A stretch of DNA of 64,000 nucleotides from Tropicibacter naphthalenivorans (GCF_900176475.1 NZ_FWXX01000001.1:1-64000), one strand, 5' to 3'. Positions 18,477-28,848 are shown, counted from the first letter of the stretch. Notes: generated by a model from the letters alone, not told the origin. Made by a program: numbers and translations.

Positions 18477-21400
18477 TCACAGGATAAAGTCCGACCCGTC
18501 CAGCGCGATCACCCCGTTCAGGTAGACGTCGAAATCCGCCACCCCGTCGCCGTCCGTATCGCCGCGCAGCAAGGTCGCGGCGGCGGTGTTGACGTAGCGC
18601 AGCTCGCCCGCCGTGTGGCTGAAGGCCGCCGTGCCGATCAGGGTAAAGGCTTGGTTGCCCGCGGTGCCTTCGTCGGCGTCGATGCCGCTGACGTCGATCA
18701 TGTCCAGCCCGTCCTCAAAGTCGCGAATGATGTCGCGGCCCGCGCCAAACCGGGTGGAGTCCGCCGCGCTGTTGAACACGAACACATCCGCCGCCCCATC
18801 GCCCGGGAAGCCGCCGCCGGTAAACTCACCGCCGATCAGGATGTCGCGCCCGATGCCACCCTCTAGCGTATCCGCACCGTCGCCACCGCGCAACTGGTCG
18901 TTGCCGCTGCCGCCGTCGAGCGTGTCGCTCTCGCTGCCGCCCAGCAGGACGTCGTAGCCTGTGCCGCCAATCAGCAGGTCCGCCCCGGTGCCGCCCAGCA
19001 ACTGGTCGTTGCCGGTCTGACCATCCAGCGTGTCATCCCCGCCCAGACCATAGAGCCGATCCGAAGACGCGCCGCCTTCGAGCAGGCTGTCGTTGGTCCG
19101 GCCCGTCAGACGGTCGGCGTGATCGCCGCCGATCAGGTTCTCGATCCCGGTCAGCGTGTCGGTGCCGCCGGCGTTGGTGTTCTGCGCGCCGGTGATGTTG
19201 AGGTTGACCACGATGTTGCCGCCAAAGCCCGAGTAATCGGCGGTGTCGATGCCCGTGCCGCCGTCGATGCTGTCGTCGCCATAGCCACCGATCAGCAGGT
19301 CATCGCCCGCGCCGCCCTGCAACGTGTCGTGCGAGAAGCCGCCATCCAGCGTGTCGTTGTCATCTCCGCCTTGCAGCAGGTCGTTGCCAACTTCACCCAG
19401 CAGGGTGTCCTGCCCCAGATCGCCGATCAGTGTGTCGGCCCCGCCACCGCCAAGGATGCTGTCCGCGCCCGCGCGGCCGTCGATCAGGTCGTTGCCATCG
19501 CCCACGTTGATCCGGTCATTCCCCGGCGAGCCGACGAAGTGATCCGCCCCGGCGGTGCCGGTCTCCTGAATGCCATTGCGCGCGCCGATGACACGCAGGA
19601 TCGTGTCGGCCCCGTCTTGCTCCACGACAAAGGCCGCGCCGTGGAAATCGCCTTCGAGCACGATGGTCGTGTCAGCAATGCCGTCGCCGTCGAGGTCAAT
19701 GTCCAGAATGGCCGAGCCGTAGGTGACCGCGATGGCCGCCGCGCCAAAGCTGCTGCCTTGCAGGCGCAGACGGTCGTCGCCGGTAAAGTCGTGCACCAAA
19801 AGGCCGTCCAGCGCCGCGCCGTCGCCGGAAATCTCGTCGAGCCCCGCCCCCAGCCGAGCCACGTCGAAACCGCCCCCCGGCAGCAGAACGTCGTTGCCGC
19901 TGGACAGGGTAAAGCTTTCGGCGGTTCCGCCGCCCAACAAGCTACCCTGCCCGGTTTTTTCCGTTTTGGGCGCAAGGATCGGGGTCAGGTCCGCGTCGGG
20001 GTTCTGATGCTTCCAGCGATAGATCGACGAGCCGAAGTGGAGGATGGTTTGATAGGCGCTGCTGCCAGCTTCGCCAACGGCCCCTTTGACGGCCTCGTAG
20101 CCGCTGACGCCGCCCGCAATGATTCGCTGGGTCAGATCGACGCTCAGCCCCGCCAACTCACGAGCTTGATCCACCGTGAATTCCGAGAACTTCGCCCAAG
20201 CGTCAGCGGACATGTTCCCCAGCGCGCGCAGCTGATCCACCGACCAATCGCCCAGCGCATCCAGCGAGTCGCGGCCAAGGCCAACGATGTTCACAAAGCC
20301 GTCGTGGGCCGTCCCGGCCAGCGCCTGCAGCATCGTCGCGCCAGTGTCGCGAATGAATTCAAAGAACGGCAGCCCGGCCTCTTGCAGGATGGCCAGTTGC
20401 GTGGCGTTGAAGTCCTTTAGGGCGATGAAGGACTCGACCGTCCAGTCCCCCATAAGCGCCAGCCGGTCGGCGGACCAGTTGATCAGGTTCTCGACCGAGC
20501 GCTGCTCCCACGTTTCCAAAGACAGGATCGCCCCGGCAGACCACCCCGCCAACGACGTGATGGTGTCCACCGTCCAGCCCACGGCGGCGTTCAACGTGCC
20601 GTCGGTCCATTCGCCAAAGGCGCGCAGGCTCTCGGCGGTCCAGCCGCCAAGGGCGAGCAATTGGTCGACCTCCATGCCGCCAAGTTTGACGAACGTCAGC
20701 GCATTCCAGTCACTTAGCGCCATCACCCTGTCGCTGCGCCACGTCCCCAAGGCCTCGATCGCGCCGGTCGCCCAGCCCGACAGGCCGTCCCAGGTCTCGC
20801 TGCCCCAGTCGCCAACCCCGGCAAAGGTCTCGGCGCCCCAGGCATACAGCCCATCGGCGGAGGTTTCGATAAAGTCGAGAAAGCCGGTGGCCGTGTCGAT
20901 GGTCCAGTTGGCAATGCCGACCACGGCGTCCACGCCAATGTCGTACAGCAGCTTGGCGGCGCTGACCAACCGGCCAATCAACAAGCGTGCCCCTGCCCCC
21001 GCGACGAAAAACGGCGCCAAAGCCTCGTAGACAGCATTGGCAAGGATACCCGCGGTCTGCGCCACTTCAAAAGCGTCGATACCAACGGCAGCGGCGGCCT
21101 CGTCGATCAGGCGCAGGACTGCTCCTATCTGGGTGCGGGCGCCTTCGACCGTGCCTCGGGTCATCAACAGGTCGACCATCTGGCCCTTTGCGGTCCCGTG
21201 CAGCAATCCGCTCCAGGCGTCCATGGCGTAGACGAACTTAAGATATTCCTTGTCCACGAACCCGTTGGAAAAGGCGGGGCTGTAGTCTTCGAGGCTCAGA
21301 TCGGTGCTGTCGGTCCACGTGATGCGCTCGGGCACCTCCATCCGGTTGGTAAAGGGCACCAGATCGAAGTCAGAGCCATACATCGCCGGGTTGGCCCATT

Positions 21401-23564
21401 GGCTGGCATGGGCGTGGGCGAAATGGACCAAAGGCATGGCCGCGTTCGCCACCGTGACCGTGTCCAGATCGTAAATCGTCACCGCGCCGTCCAGAAAGCC
21501 TTCGCCCGCCAAAGACACCACATCCCCGGCAGAGACCCAGTGGTGTACCTGCCAGATCAGCGCGGCGTCGGCGGCCTGCGCGTAGCTGTCGGGGATGCCT
21601 GCCGAGTTGAAGGTGCTGACCGAGTTCACCTGATACCCCACCTGCGAGGCAAGGCTGGCCAGCAATTGCGCCTGCGCCCCACCAAGGCTGTGGCCCGTCA
21701 GGTGCACGCCATTCTGACCGTGGGTTTCGAACCAGTCGCGCAAAGTGCCGCTGCCCAGCAAGGCCCAAGCGTTTTCAAGCTGCGTCACGCCGACGCCCAA
21801 GGGATCGCTGTCGGCAATTGCCCAGTCGCGCAACAAGTCCGCCGAGCCTCGGATCGCAAGGATCGGCGCTCCGGTGTCGGACAGCAAAGGCACCGCCGCG
21901 AAGCCGTCGAAATAGATCACCGCCCCGCGGGTATAGCCGTTGGCCGCGATGACCGCCTCGATGGTGCTCGAGTCCGGTGCCCAGTCGTCGCCCGCGATGT
22001 TGTAGGCCACCATGCGCGCGGCAAATTCGGCCATGTCGATCTGGAAACCGGGGGTCACGTCCCACGTCAGCACCGCCTCGGCAGTTGCGCCAGACGGGTC
22101 CGTCGCGGTCAAGGCGACCTCGTACTGCCCGGTAACGGACACCTGCCCCGTGATCCGGTTGCTCGCCGCGTCATAGGTCAGCCCGTCCGGCAAATCGCCG
22201 ACGGTAAAGGTCAACGCATCGCCATCCGCATCGGTGAACAGCAGGCCCAAGGCCAAATCGACGCTGCCGCCGACCTCGTGGCTGAGAGCGGTGTCACCGG
22301 TCCAAACCGGGGCGCGGTTGGCAGCGGTACCGCCGAACAATGGGTTGGTGACTTGGTAGATGTCGTGGACATAGGTGCCATCCGCGATCAGGTTGGTGGC
22401 AGGCGTATCAAAGGTGATGAACTGCCCGTCAGCAGAGATGGATACCGATTGCACACCCGCATTGGCTTGGGTGCCATCTTCGGCCACATTCACCCGAACG
22501 GTTTCGCCAGTCAGCAAATCATGCACAAAGACGTCAGTGAAACCATTCGTGTCGCCTTCGACCAGATTGCTGGCACGAGAAGTAAAGGCAACAAAGCGCC
22601 CGTCCGCCGAGAGAACCGGCTCGTAAGAGGGGGCATCGCCCTGCGTGCCATCGCTGGCCACGCTGACGCGCACAGTGGTGTTCTCGACCAGGTCACGCAC
22701 AAAGACGTCAGAGACGGCATTGGTGTCACCGGCCACCAAGTTGGAAGCGAACGACCGAAAGGCGACAAAGCGTCCGTCGTCTGACAGCGCAAGACCAAAG
22801 GAAGAGTCATTCGCCAACGCCCCGTCGTTGCCGACATTGATCAATGTCGTGGTGCCGAGTTCCCGATCGCGTAGAAAAATGTTCCACTCGCCATTGGTGT
22901 CACCGCCCAGCAGATTGGATGCCCGCGACCGAAAGGCGACAAAGCGCCCATCCGCCGAGATTGCGGCATCATCGCTCACGCCATCAGCAATCGTTCCGTC
23001 ATTCGTGCGGCTGACAAGATCGGTTACACCGGTTTGAAGGTCGTGCACAAAGACATCGGCTGTGTTGTTCGTATCGCCTTGCACCAGATTGCTGGCGACG
23101 GAATCAAACACAACAAAACGTCCATCGCCGGAAATTACGGCCCCGCTAGAGCTCGCATTTGGCTCAACCCCTACACCGGCGGGTTGAAACCGCTCAATCG
23201 TTCCAGCGGACAGATCGGTGACGAAATAATCAGGTGCCCCATTTGTGTCGTCCGGCACCAGATTTGAGGCAACCGAAGAAAAGACGATATAGCGCCCATC
23301 ATCCGAAATCGTGGGATGTCCGGACCATCCAAATGCTACCGCTCCGTCATGCGCGATGCTGGCTCTAACAGTGGTTTCCGTTTGGATGTCGCGTACATAA
23401 ACGCTGGTGTACCCGTTGAACCCATCGGAATAGGGGCCGCCAGAGGCGTAAAAAACCACGTATCGCCCGTCGGCGGATTGGCTCTCTGGCCGGAAGTAAG
23501 CTTTGTTGTAAAAATAATCGTAAATCGTCGAAGACAGTTGAACCGAAACCAAAGTGACCGTCAT
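18477..23564 (-). CDS. RTX lipase-like protein with beta-propeller and undecapeptide array
   Basis: A 1695-aa protein. Residues ~10-400 contain seven PD40/TolB-like blades (e.g. SADGRFVAFRSRASNL, DVFVHDL), enough for one propeller. An Ig/cadherin-like domain follows (about 410-510, ending ATAEAVLTWDV). Next is a class 3 lipase-like domain with the nucleophile elbow GHSLGG (624-629, Ser626). Residues 885-1159 are 25 consecutive 11-residue repeats with Trp at position 3. RTX repeats and a serralysin-type C-terminus ending GSDFIL complete it. The start at 23564 has GAAGG upstream; ATG 23579 is an alternative. There is no signal peptide, so type I secretion is expected. The likely activity is hydrolysis of acyl esters outside the cell; the substrate is unknown. 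Divergent from the TIGR03032-type gene. Confidence 0.85.
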   Translation of the reverse strand: MTVTLVSVQLSSTIYDYFYNKAYFRPESQSADGRYVVFYASGGPYSDGFNGYTSVYVRDIQTETTVRASIAHDGAVAFGWSGHPTISDDGRYIVFSSVASNLVPDDTNGAPDYFVTDLSAGTIERFQPAGVGVEPNASSSGAVISGDGRFVVFDSVASNLVQGDTNNTADVFVHDLQTGVTDLVSRTNDGTIADGVSDDAAISADGRFVAFRSRASNLLGGDTNGEWNIFLRDRELGTTTLINVGNDGALANDSSFGLALSDDGRFVAFRSFASNLVAGDTNAVSDVFVRDLVENTTVRVSVASDGTQGDAPSYEPVLSADGRFVAFTSRASNLVEGDTNGFTDVFVHDLLTGETVRVNVAEDGTQANAGVQSVSISADGQFITFDTPATNLIADGTYVHDIYQVTNPLFGGTAANRAPVWTGDTALSHEVGGSVDLALGLLFTDADGDALTFTVGDLPDGLTYDAASNRITGQVSVTGQYEVALTATDPSGATAEAVLTWDVTPGFQIDMAEFAARMVAYNIAGDDWAPDSSTIEAVIAANGYTRGAVIYFDGFAAVPLLSDTGAPILAIRGSADLLRDWAIADSDPLGVGVTQLENAWALLGSGTLRDWFETHGQNGVHLTGHSLGGAQAQLLASLASQVGYQVNSVSTFNSAGIPDSYAQAADAALIWQVHHWVSAGDVVSLAGEGFLDGAVTIYDLDTVTVANAAMPLVHFAHAHASQWANPAMYGSDFDLVPFTNRMEVPERITWTDSTDLSLEDYSPAFSNGFVDKEYLKFVYAMDAWSGLLHGTAKGQMVDLLMTRGTVEGARTQIGAVLRLIDEAAAAVGIDAFEVAQTAGILANAVYEALAPFFVAGAGARLLIGRLVSAAKLLYDIGVDAVVGIANWTIDTATGFLDFIETSADGLYAWGAETFAGVGDWGSETWDGLSGWATGAIEALGTWRSDRVMALSDWNALTFVKLGGMEVDQLLALGGWTAESLRAFGEWTDGTLNAAVGWTVDTITSLAGWSAGAILSLETWEQRSVENLINWSADRLALMGDWTVESFIALKDFNATQLAILQEAGLPFFEFIRDTGATMLQALAGTAHDGFVNIVGLGRDSLDALGDWSVDQLRALGNMSADAWAKFSEFTVDQARELAGLSVDLTQRIIAGGVSGYEAVKGAVGEAGSSAYQTILHFGSSIYRWKHQNPDADLTPILAPKTEKTGQGSLLGGGTAESFTLSSGNDVLLPGGGFDVARLGAGLDEISGDGAALDGLLVHDFTGDDRLRLQGSSFGAAAIAVTYGSAILDIDLDGDGIADTTIVLEGDFHGAAFVVEQDGADTILRVIGARNGIQETGTAGADHFVGSPGNDRINVGDGNDLIDGRAGADSILGGGGADTLIGDLGQDTLLGEVGNDLLQGGDDNDTLDGGFSHDTLQGGAGDDLLIGGYGDDSIDGGTGIDTADYSGFGGNIVVNLNITGAQNTNAGGTDTLTGIENLIGGDHADRLTGRTNDSLLEGGASSDRLYGLGGDDTLDGQTGNDQLLGGTGADLLIGGTGYDVLLGGSESDTLDGGSGNDQLRGGDGADTLEGGIGRDILIGGEFTGGGFPGDGAADVFVFNSAADSTRFGAGRDIIRDFEDGLDMIDVSGIDADEGTAGNQAFTLIGTAAFSHTAGELRYVNTAAATLLRGDTDGDGVADFDVYLNGVIALDGSDFIL
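20088..20912 (-). repeat. 25 tandem 11-residue (33-bp) coding repeats
   Basis: Exactly 825 bp code for 25 undecads without interruption (protein residues 885-1159 of the RTX lipase). The consensus is x-x-W-S/T-x-E/D-x-L/I-x-x-L; examples are GGWTAESLRAF, INWSADRLALM and GDWSVDQLRAL. Trp is clear in about 14 units, and Phe, Met or small residues replace it in others. DNA copies have diverged, so the pattern is at protein level. Confidence 0.8.
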
Positions 23565-23658
23565 CACGCGCGCCTTCATTAACCATTTGCTTGATGCATA
23601 CGGGGCGACGTATGGATCGGTCAAGCGGGCTTGGGTCGCACCCCGCCAAGGACAATAA

Positions 23659-24696
23659 ATGGACACACCCGGCAGATCTCTGGTTCTGGAATCGGACGAC
23701 GGCTTTCCGCATTGGCTGCGCGCGCAAAACGCCAGTCTTGTCTTTACCGCCTATCGAACCGGCGAAGTGGTGGCCGTGGGCAGCAATGACGCAGGGTTGA
23801 CCGCCAGCCACGCGCAGCTTCCGCGCCCCATGGGCATAAGCCTGCACCGTGATCGTCTCTGGGTCGCGGGGCACAATCGGCTCTGGCGGTTTCAGAACTT
23901 TCTCGCGCCCGGGCAGAGCCATGACGGTTTTGATGCGATCTTTGTCCCGCAAAGCGCGCATGTCACCGGGGCGCTCGACATCCACGACATCGCCGAGGAC
24001 GCCACCGGCGCGCCGGTCTTTGTCGCGACGCACCTCAATGCGCTGGCGCGCCTGTCGCCCGGGTTTTCCTATGCGCCGCTGTGGCAACCGCCGTTTGTGA
24101 CACGCCATGTGCTGGGCGATCGCTGCCATCTGAACGGCATGGCCATGGAAGGCGGGCGCCCGCGCTTTGTGACCTGTGTCGCCGCCACCGATACGCCGCA
24201 GGGATGGCGCGAACAGCGCGTTGACGGCGGCGTGGTGCTGGAGGTGCCCTCGGGCAAGGTGCTGTGCGCCGGGTTGTCGATGCCGCACTCGCCGCGGCTG
24301 GGCGGTGGTCGGCTGTGGCTGCTCGACAGCGGCACCGGGCGGCTAGGCTGGATCGATCCAGCAGGCGGCGATTTCACCGCGCTATGCACGCTGCCGGGAT
24401 TTGCCCGAGGGCTGTCTGTCAACGGCGATTATGCGGTGGTGGGCCTGTCACGCCCGCGCGCCGAGAACTTTGATGGTCTGCGGCTGGATGCTGTGCTGGC
24501 CGAAACCGGCCAAGAGGCAATCTGCGCGGTACTGGTCATCGACCTGCGCAGGGGCGAGACCCTGCACCGCCTGTCAATTGGCCCTGACATTGAAGAAATC
24601 TATGACGTCGGCTTGATCCACGGCGTGCGCTGCCCCCGCCTGATTGGCCCGGACGACGAGGAACTGTCGTTTTTCATTCGGCCAGACGTCAGGTGA
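23659..24696 (+). CDS. TIGR03032 (DUF4915)-type protein
   Basis: A 345-aa protein with the sequence blocks of the TIGR03032 family: SLVFTAYRTGEVVAVGSN near the N-terminus, HLNGMAMEGGRPRFVTCVAA in the middle, then LLDSGTGRLGWID and PGFARGLSVNGDYAVVGLSR. The family is predicted to form a beta-propeller and has no established reaction; members are often found beside secreted repeat proteins or glycan-related genes. There is no signal peptide, so it should act in the cytoplasm. It is divergent from the RTX lipase with 94 bp between starts, suggesting a shared promoter region, and is followed 72 bp later by the caspase-like gene in the same direction. Confidence 0.8.
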   Translation: MDTPGRSLVLESDDGFPHWLRAQNASLVFTAYRTGEVVAVGSNDAGLTASHAQLPRPMGISLHRDRLWVAGHNRLWRFQNFLAPGQSHDGFDAIFVPQSAHVTGALDIHDIAEDATGAPVFVATHLNALARLSPGFSYAPLWQPPFVTRHVLGDRCHLNGMAMEGGRPRFVTCVAATDTPQGWREQRVDGGVVLEVPSGKVLCAGLSMPHSPRLGGGRLWLLDSGTGRLGWIDPAGGDFTALCTLPGFARGLSVNGDYAVVGLSRPRAENFDGLRLDAVLAETGQEAICAVLVIDLRRGETLHRLSIGPDIEEIYDVGLIHGVRCPRLIGPDDEELSFFIRPDVR

Positions 24697-24768
24697 CAGG
24701 CCATAAACACCGGCGCTTGATCGAAATGGGGAATCGCTCATACTGAAATCAAAGATTGGATTTCGGTC

Positions 24769-27700
24769 ATGCGGTTTTTTAGATTTTCAAGCGTGGCGGC
24801 AGGATTGATTGCCGCCGTCTTTTCCACACAGACGGCGGCGCAATCCGCCCGGTGGAGCGTTGCCGAAGGCGAGGCAAAGGCCTGTTCCACGGGCCCGCGG
24901 GCGGGCTGCGTCACGCTGCGCTGCGCCCCGGATGGCAAGCTCAATTACACCGTCAACGGCGGCGGCGTACGTCCCGGCAAGGGTCAGATCATCGTTGACG
25001 GGCGGGCCTATGGCAGCGGCACATTTGGCGGACAGCAGGGCTTTGCCTCTGTGCTGCTGGACCCAAGGGGGAACGCCAGCATCCTCGCTGCGATCCGCAA
25101 GGGCAAGAGGCTGCGCACCGCCCTGCCAGGCCGCAGCGTCGACGTCACGCTGTCCGGGTCTTCGGCTGCGCTGAATGCGCTGCTCAAGACCTGCACGCAG
25201 CCCTTGGCCGCCGCGCCGCACGCCGCGAAATCCGCAAACACATGGGCCGCCCACAACCGCCGCGCCGATGAGGCGACAGTCACCGTGCCCGACATCGACC
25301 TCGTTCGATCACAGTTCACCCGCACCCGGAACGCCGACATCTGGGGTGGGGATCTCCGCACGGGTCTGGACGATCCGCTGCTGAAAGGCATCACCGAGGA
25401 GGCCTGCGGGCGGCTGTGCATCGCCACGGAGGGGTGCGGTGCCTACACATGGAACGGCAAGGACGGCGACGTATGTTTCCTAAAAACCGGCGGTGGGCGC
25501 ATGGCCCGCTATACCGGCGCGACCTCGGGCATTTTGAATCGCAAGAACGAGGTGCATCTGCCGCCGCCGACCCGAGGCCCCCTGCCCGCGCAGGACGAAG
25601 CCGTCGCGTGGCGCCAAGGTGACACCGTTCTGGCGCAGGTGGACCGGCTGCGCAAGGCCTCGGTGCCGCTGGCGCGCAGCTGCGAAGATGAACGCGCCGA
25701 TCTGGAACAGCTGGCGCAAACCCTGACGCTAGACATTGATACGCGCCGCCTGACCGTGGGAGAAACCGCGCGCCTAAGCTGGTCAGGCAACACCCTGACC
25801 GAGCGTATTCCAGTCTGGGTTGTCGCCAGCACGCCCAGTCTGACCCGCATCGAAGGCCCCGGCGCGATGGTGCTGGGACCTGGTGCAACCGGCCCCTTTG
25901 GGCTGGCGCACGCTCGAAACCAGCTGCGCGCCTTTGTCTCGCTGTGGTCGCGCGGGGCGGCTACCCAAGGCGACATCCGGATCAGGCCATTGCGCGCCGG
26001 GGACATGGCCGTGCAGTTGTCGCTGGTGGCCTATCTCAGGCAATGCCAGCAAGAGGTGGTTCTATCCCAGAAAAGCGTGACGATCCCCGTCGATCAAGCC
26101 TCCGCCACGCTGGTGGTCGGCACGCCGCAAAGCCGCGCGGACCTGACGCACCGGATGGACAGCCCCGCCTTTGATCGCCGCATGGAGGCCGGTCAGACGC
26201 GCGTGCGCATCACCGCCCTGTCCGATGCCACCGAGGTGATCGAGCGCGCCGGAGCCGATGCGCGTCTGTCGCCCACGGGCCGCTTTCTGACAATCCGCCA
26301 CAATGGCGTGACAGAGGTTCTCGACGTGATCGACGGGGCAACCGTGGGCCGTTTGCGCAGCGCCGATAGCCAGATCCACTGGGGCATGGCCGACAGCGTG
26401 GTGTTCGGGTCCAGCGCGCCTTGGGCCAACGTCGACCTGCTGTTTCCCTTCAACGCTCGCATGGGGCTGGATCGGCAGTTGACCGGGCCAAGCTGTTGCA
26501 ACGCCACGCCCGAAGCCACCCATCTGACCGTTGATCCCGCCAATGGCTTGCTGACGGTGCGCGGGAACCTAGGCCATGCCATCGTCCCGATCCAAGGCAC
26601 CGCCTTTGCCTTTGAGGCCGCGGGTAGCGGCTATGCGGCCAGCGGCGCGTGGTCGGCGCCCATGCAACTGATCGCGCTGCGCAGCATTGGACTGGTAGCG
26701 CCTGTGACCTTGGCCAAAGGGTACAGCCTGCCAGGTGGAACCCAGCCCTTAGGGCCAAAAATCACCGACATCGGAACCCCTATCCCCCGCCAAGACCGGA
26801 TCGCCGCCATCGAAACCGCCTCGATCCTACGCGGGGCAGGCGGCGGGCAAAGCGGCGCGCTTGGCGTATTTGAACGGATCGGGCTACAGCTTGCCCCCTA
26901 TGCCGAGGCGCGGCCCCTTCTAGAAGCGTTTCACCGCGAAAACACCGGCAGCGACGCAACAGCTAAACGGGATGACGCCACCGCGCAGGCCTTAAGCGCA
27001 GAGCTCGCCCTGATCGGGGAAAAGGCCGGGTGGCAATTCGACCTCCTGGCGACGCCGCTAGGCAACTACAACGCCTCGGACTGCTTTGATTTCCTAGACG
27101 TTGCTGCAGGGGATCTGAGCCCAAGCGAAGCCGAATATTACAAGCAGACAGAGTTCCGGCGCGACGGGCGATTGGCGCTCCCCAAAGAGATCGACCAACT
27201 TGACCACCTGCGCACGCCTGACGCCGATCTGGTGGTCGGGCGCGTCAGTTGCGTCGCTGGCGCGACGGGCGGCGCACTGCGTGGCTATTCGGGAATCTTT
27301 TTGCTGGATCTGGCGCAAGGCCAACAACCCGACCGAATGCGCGACGCGGCTGTTCTGGAATACGGCTACATGATCAGCAACTTTGAGCCGCAGTTTCAGG
27401 ACGACCCGTTCAAAGCGCGTCTCTTCGGGCGGCAACTGGTGCTGTTCACCCCCGGCGCGGGCGGTATCGCGGTGGTCGATCTGGACCAAGGCAAGGTCAC
27501 GCGGCTGCTGCGCAACCTGCCTTCGGGCGATCTGCTGAGCGACGCCTATCTGACCGCCGACCAGCGCCACGTGCTGCAACTGAACCGCGACGGCAGCTTT
27601 GCCGCCTGGAACATCGCCAGCGGCGCACAAAAGCTGGCCGGGCGCATTGTCGACGACGAAATCGCGGTCTGGACCGAGGATTTTCGCTTTGACGCCACCG

Positions 27701-28848
27701 CCGAAGCCGCCAGCCTGATCGACCTGCGGTTTCCCGGTCTGGACGGGCAATTCAGCCTCGAGCAGTTCAGCGCCGCTTTGCACGTAGACGGGCTGGCGGC
27801 CCGGGTGCTGAACGGCGAAGACATCCGCGCGGCCGAGGTCGCGGTGCCACCTGACTTACAAGGGGACATCCAGCTGGACAGCGGCAACATCCGTCTCAGC
27901 GCCGCGCTGTCGCCGGGCCGCCACGCGGCACAGCTGCGGCTCTATCAGGACGGCGTACTGACCGACAGTTTCCCTCTCGCCCCGGACCAGCAAGCCTTTG
28001 ATTTCAAAGCGCCCCGACTGGGGGGCGCGCGCCATGCGGCGATGGTGGCCGTCTCGGACGAAGGGCTTGCCAGTGCGCCGCTGACCCGCGATCTTGGCCC
28101 AGCCCCAGAGGGGGGCACGCGTCGGGCCTTGGCCGTCGCAGTCGACCTGTACGCCGACCCAAATCTGCAAGACCTGAACTATGCCAAGGCCGATGCCGAC
28201 CGCCTGATGCGCAGCCTGGCTGGCCTGCCGCAGGACGTGCCTGCTTTTGAGGCCCCTCGCTTTGTCGGCGGACGGCGCGCCGCACCGGATGATGTGCTGA
28301 CCGCCATCGACGCCTTGCTGGACGGCTTGGCCGAGGACGGCCACGCCGTCTTGTTCTTTGCCGGCCACGGGCTGCAAGGCGCGGATGGGCGCTATTACCT
28401 GGCCATGCACCAGACCGATCTGACGGACCTGCCCGGCACCGCGCTTAGCTTTGATGAGATCGCAGCGCGGCTGGCCACCACCAAGGCGCGCGTCACGATC
28501 CTGATCGACGCCTGCCATTCGGGGGACGCGGGCACCGGGGTCTTTGCCACTAACGATGGTGCCACCGCGGGCCTATCGCAGATCCCCGCCAACATCACAC
28601 TAGTCGCCGCCTCCAAGGGCAGGCAGTTCTCGATCGAAGCCGACGCTTTGGCGGGGGGACTGTTCACCGTGGCGCTGGAACGTGTTGTTTCGCTTGAAAG
28701 ATCGCGGCATGATCGCAACGAAAACGGGCGGATCGAGGCCTCTGAACTGATCGACGGGCTGCGCCAGATCGTCGAAGGCCAAAGCGAAGGAAAACAGGTG
28801 CCTTGGATGACAAAAGGGAGGATCGTGGGTGATTTTTCGCTGTTCTAA
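24769..28848 (+). CDS. Secreted caspase-like (peptidase C14) multidomain protein
   Basis: A 1359-aa protein with a Sec signal peptide (residues 1-24, ending TQTAAQ). Residues ~185-255 form a PAN/Apple-type domain rich in Cys (ACGRLCIATEGCGAYTW). The middle contains beta-rich segments reminiscent of a propeller (LSPTGRFLTIRHNG). The C-terminal ~240 residues are a caspase-fold peptidase: the catalytic His is His1200 in FFAGHGLQG and the catalytic Cys is Cys1249 in DACHSGD. Bacterial orthocaspases cleave after basic or acidic residues; the target here is unknown. A short inverted repeat (GAAATC/GATTTC, 24745-24764) lies just before the start and could influence translation. The next gene overlaps the 3' end by 20 bp, indicating an operon. 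Confidence 0.88.
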   Translation: MRFFRFSSVAAGLIAAVFSTQTAAQSARWSVAEGEAKACSTGPRAGCVTLRCAPDGKLNYTVNGGGVRPGKGQIIVDGRAYGSGTFGGQQGFASVLLDPRGNASILAAIRKGKRLRTALPGRSVDVTLSGSSAALNALLKTCTQPLAAAPHAAKSANTWAAHNRRADEATVTVPDIDLVRSQFTRTRNADIWGGDLRTGLDDPLLKGITEEACGRLCIATEGCGAYTWNGKDGDVCFLKTGGGRMARYTGATSGILNRKNEVHLPPPTRGPLPAQDEAVAWRQGDTVLAQVDRLRKASVPLARSCEDERADLEQLAQTLTLDIDTRRLTVGETARLSWSGNTLTERIPVWVVASTPSLTRIEGPGAMVLGPGATGPFGLAHARNQLRAFVSLWSRGAATQGDIRIRPLRAGDMAVQLSLVAYLRQCQQEVVLSQKSVTIPVDQASATLVVGTPQSRADLTHRMDSPAFDRRMEAGQTRVRITALSDATEVIERAGADARLSPTGRFLTIRHNGVTEVLDVIDGATVGRLRSADSQIHWGMADSVVFGSSAPWANVDLLFPFNARMGLDRQLTGPSCCNATPEATHLTVDPANGLLTVRGNLGHAIVPIQGTAFAFEAAGSGYAASGAWSAPMQLIALRSIGLVAPVTLAKGYSLPGGTQPLGPKITDIGTPIPRQDRIAAIETASILRGAGGGQSGALGVFERIGLQLAPYAEARPLLEAFHRENTGSDATAKRDDATAQALSAELALIGEKAGWQFDLLATPLGNYNASDCFDFLDVAAGDLSPSEAEYYKQTEFRRDGRLALPKEIDQLDHLRTPDADLVVGRVSCVAGATGGALRGYSGIFLLDLAQGQQPDRMRDAAVLEYGYMISNFEPQFQDDPFKARLFGRQLVLFTPGAGGIAVVDLDQGKVTRLLRNLPSGDLLSDAYLTADQRHVLQLNRDGSFAAWNIASGAQKLAGRIVDDEIAVWTEDFRFDATAEAASLIDLRFPGLDGQFSLEQFSAALHVDGLAARVLNGEDIRAAEVAVPPDLQGDIQLDSGNIRLSAALSPGRHAAQLRLYQDGVLTDSFPLAPDQQAFDFKAPRLGGARHAAMVAVSDEGLASAPLTRDLGPAPEGGTRRALAVAVDLYADPNLQDLNYAKADADRLMRSLAGLPQDVPAFEAPRFVGGRRAAPDDVLTAIDALLDGLAEDGHAVLFFAGHGLQGADGRYYLAMHQTDLTDLPGTALSFDEIAARLATTKARVTILIDACHSGDAGTGVFATNDGATAGLSQIPANITLVAASKGRQFSIEADALAGGLFTVALERVVSLERSRHDRNENGRIEASELIDGLRQIVEGQSEGKQVPWMTKGRIVGDFSLF

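Noticed and set aside
24745-24764. GAAATC/GATTTC inverted repeat before the caspase gene as an operator
   Set aside because: Only 6-bp arms and no second copy; noted in the gene entry but not called as a site.
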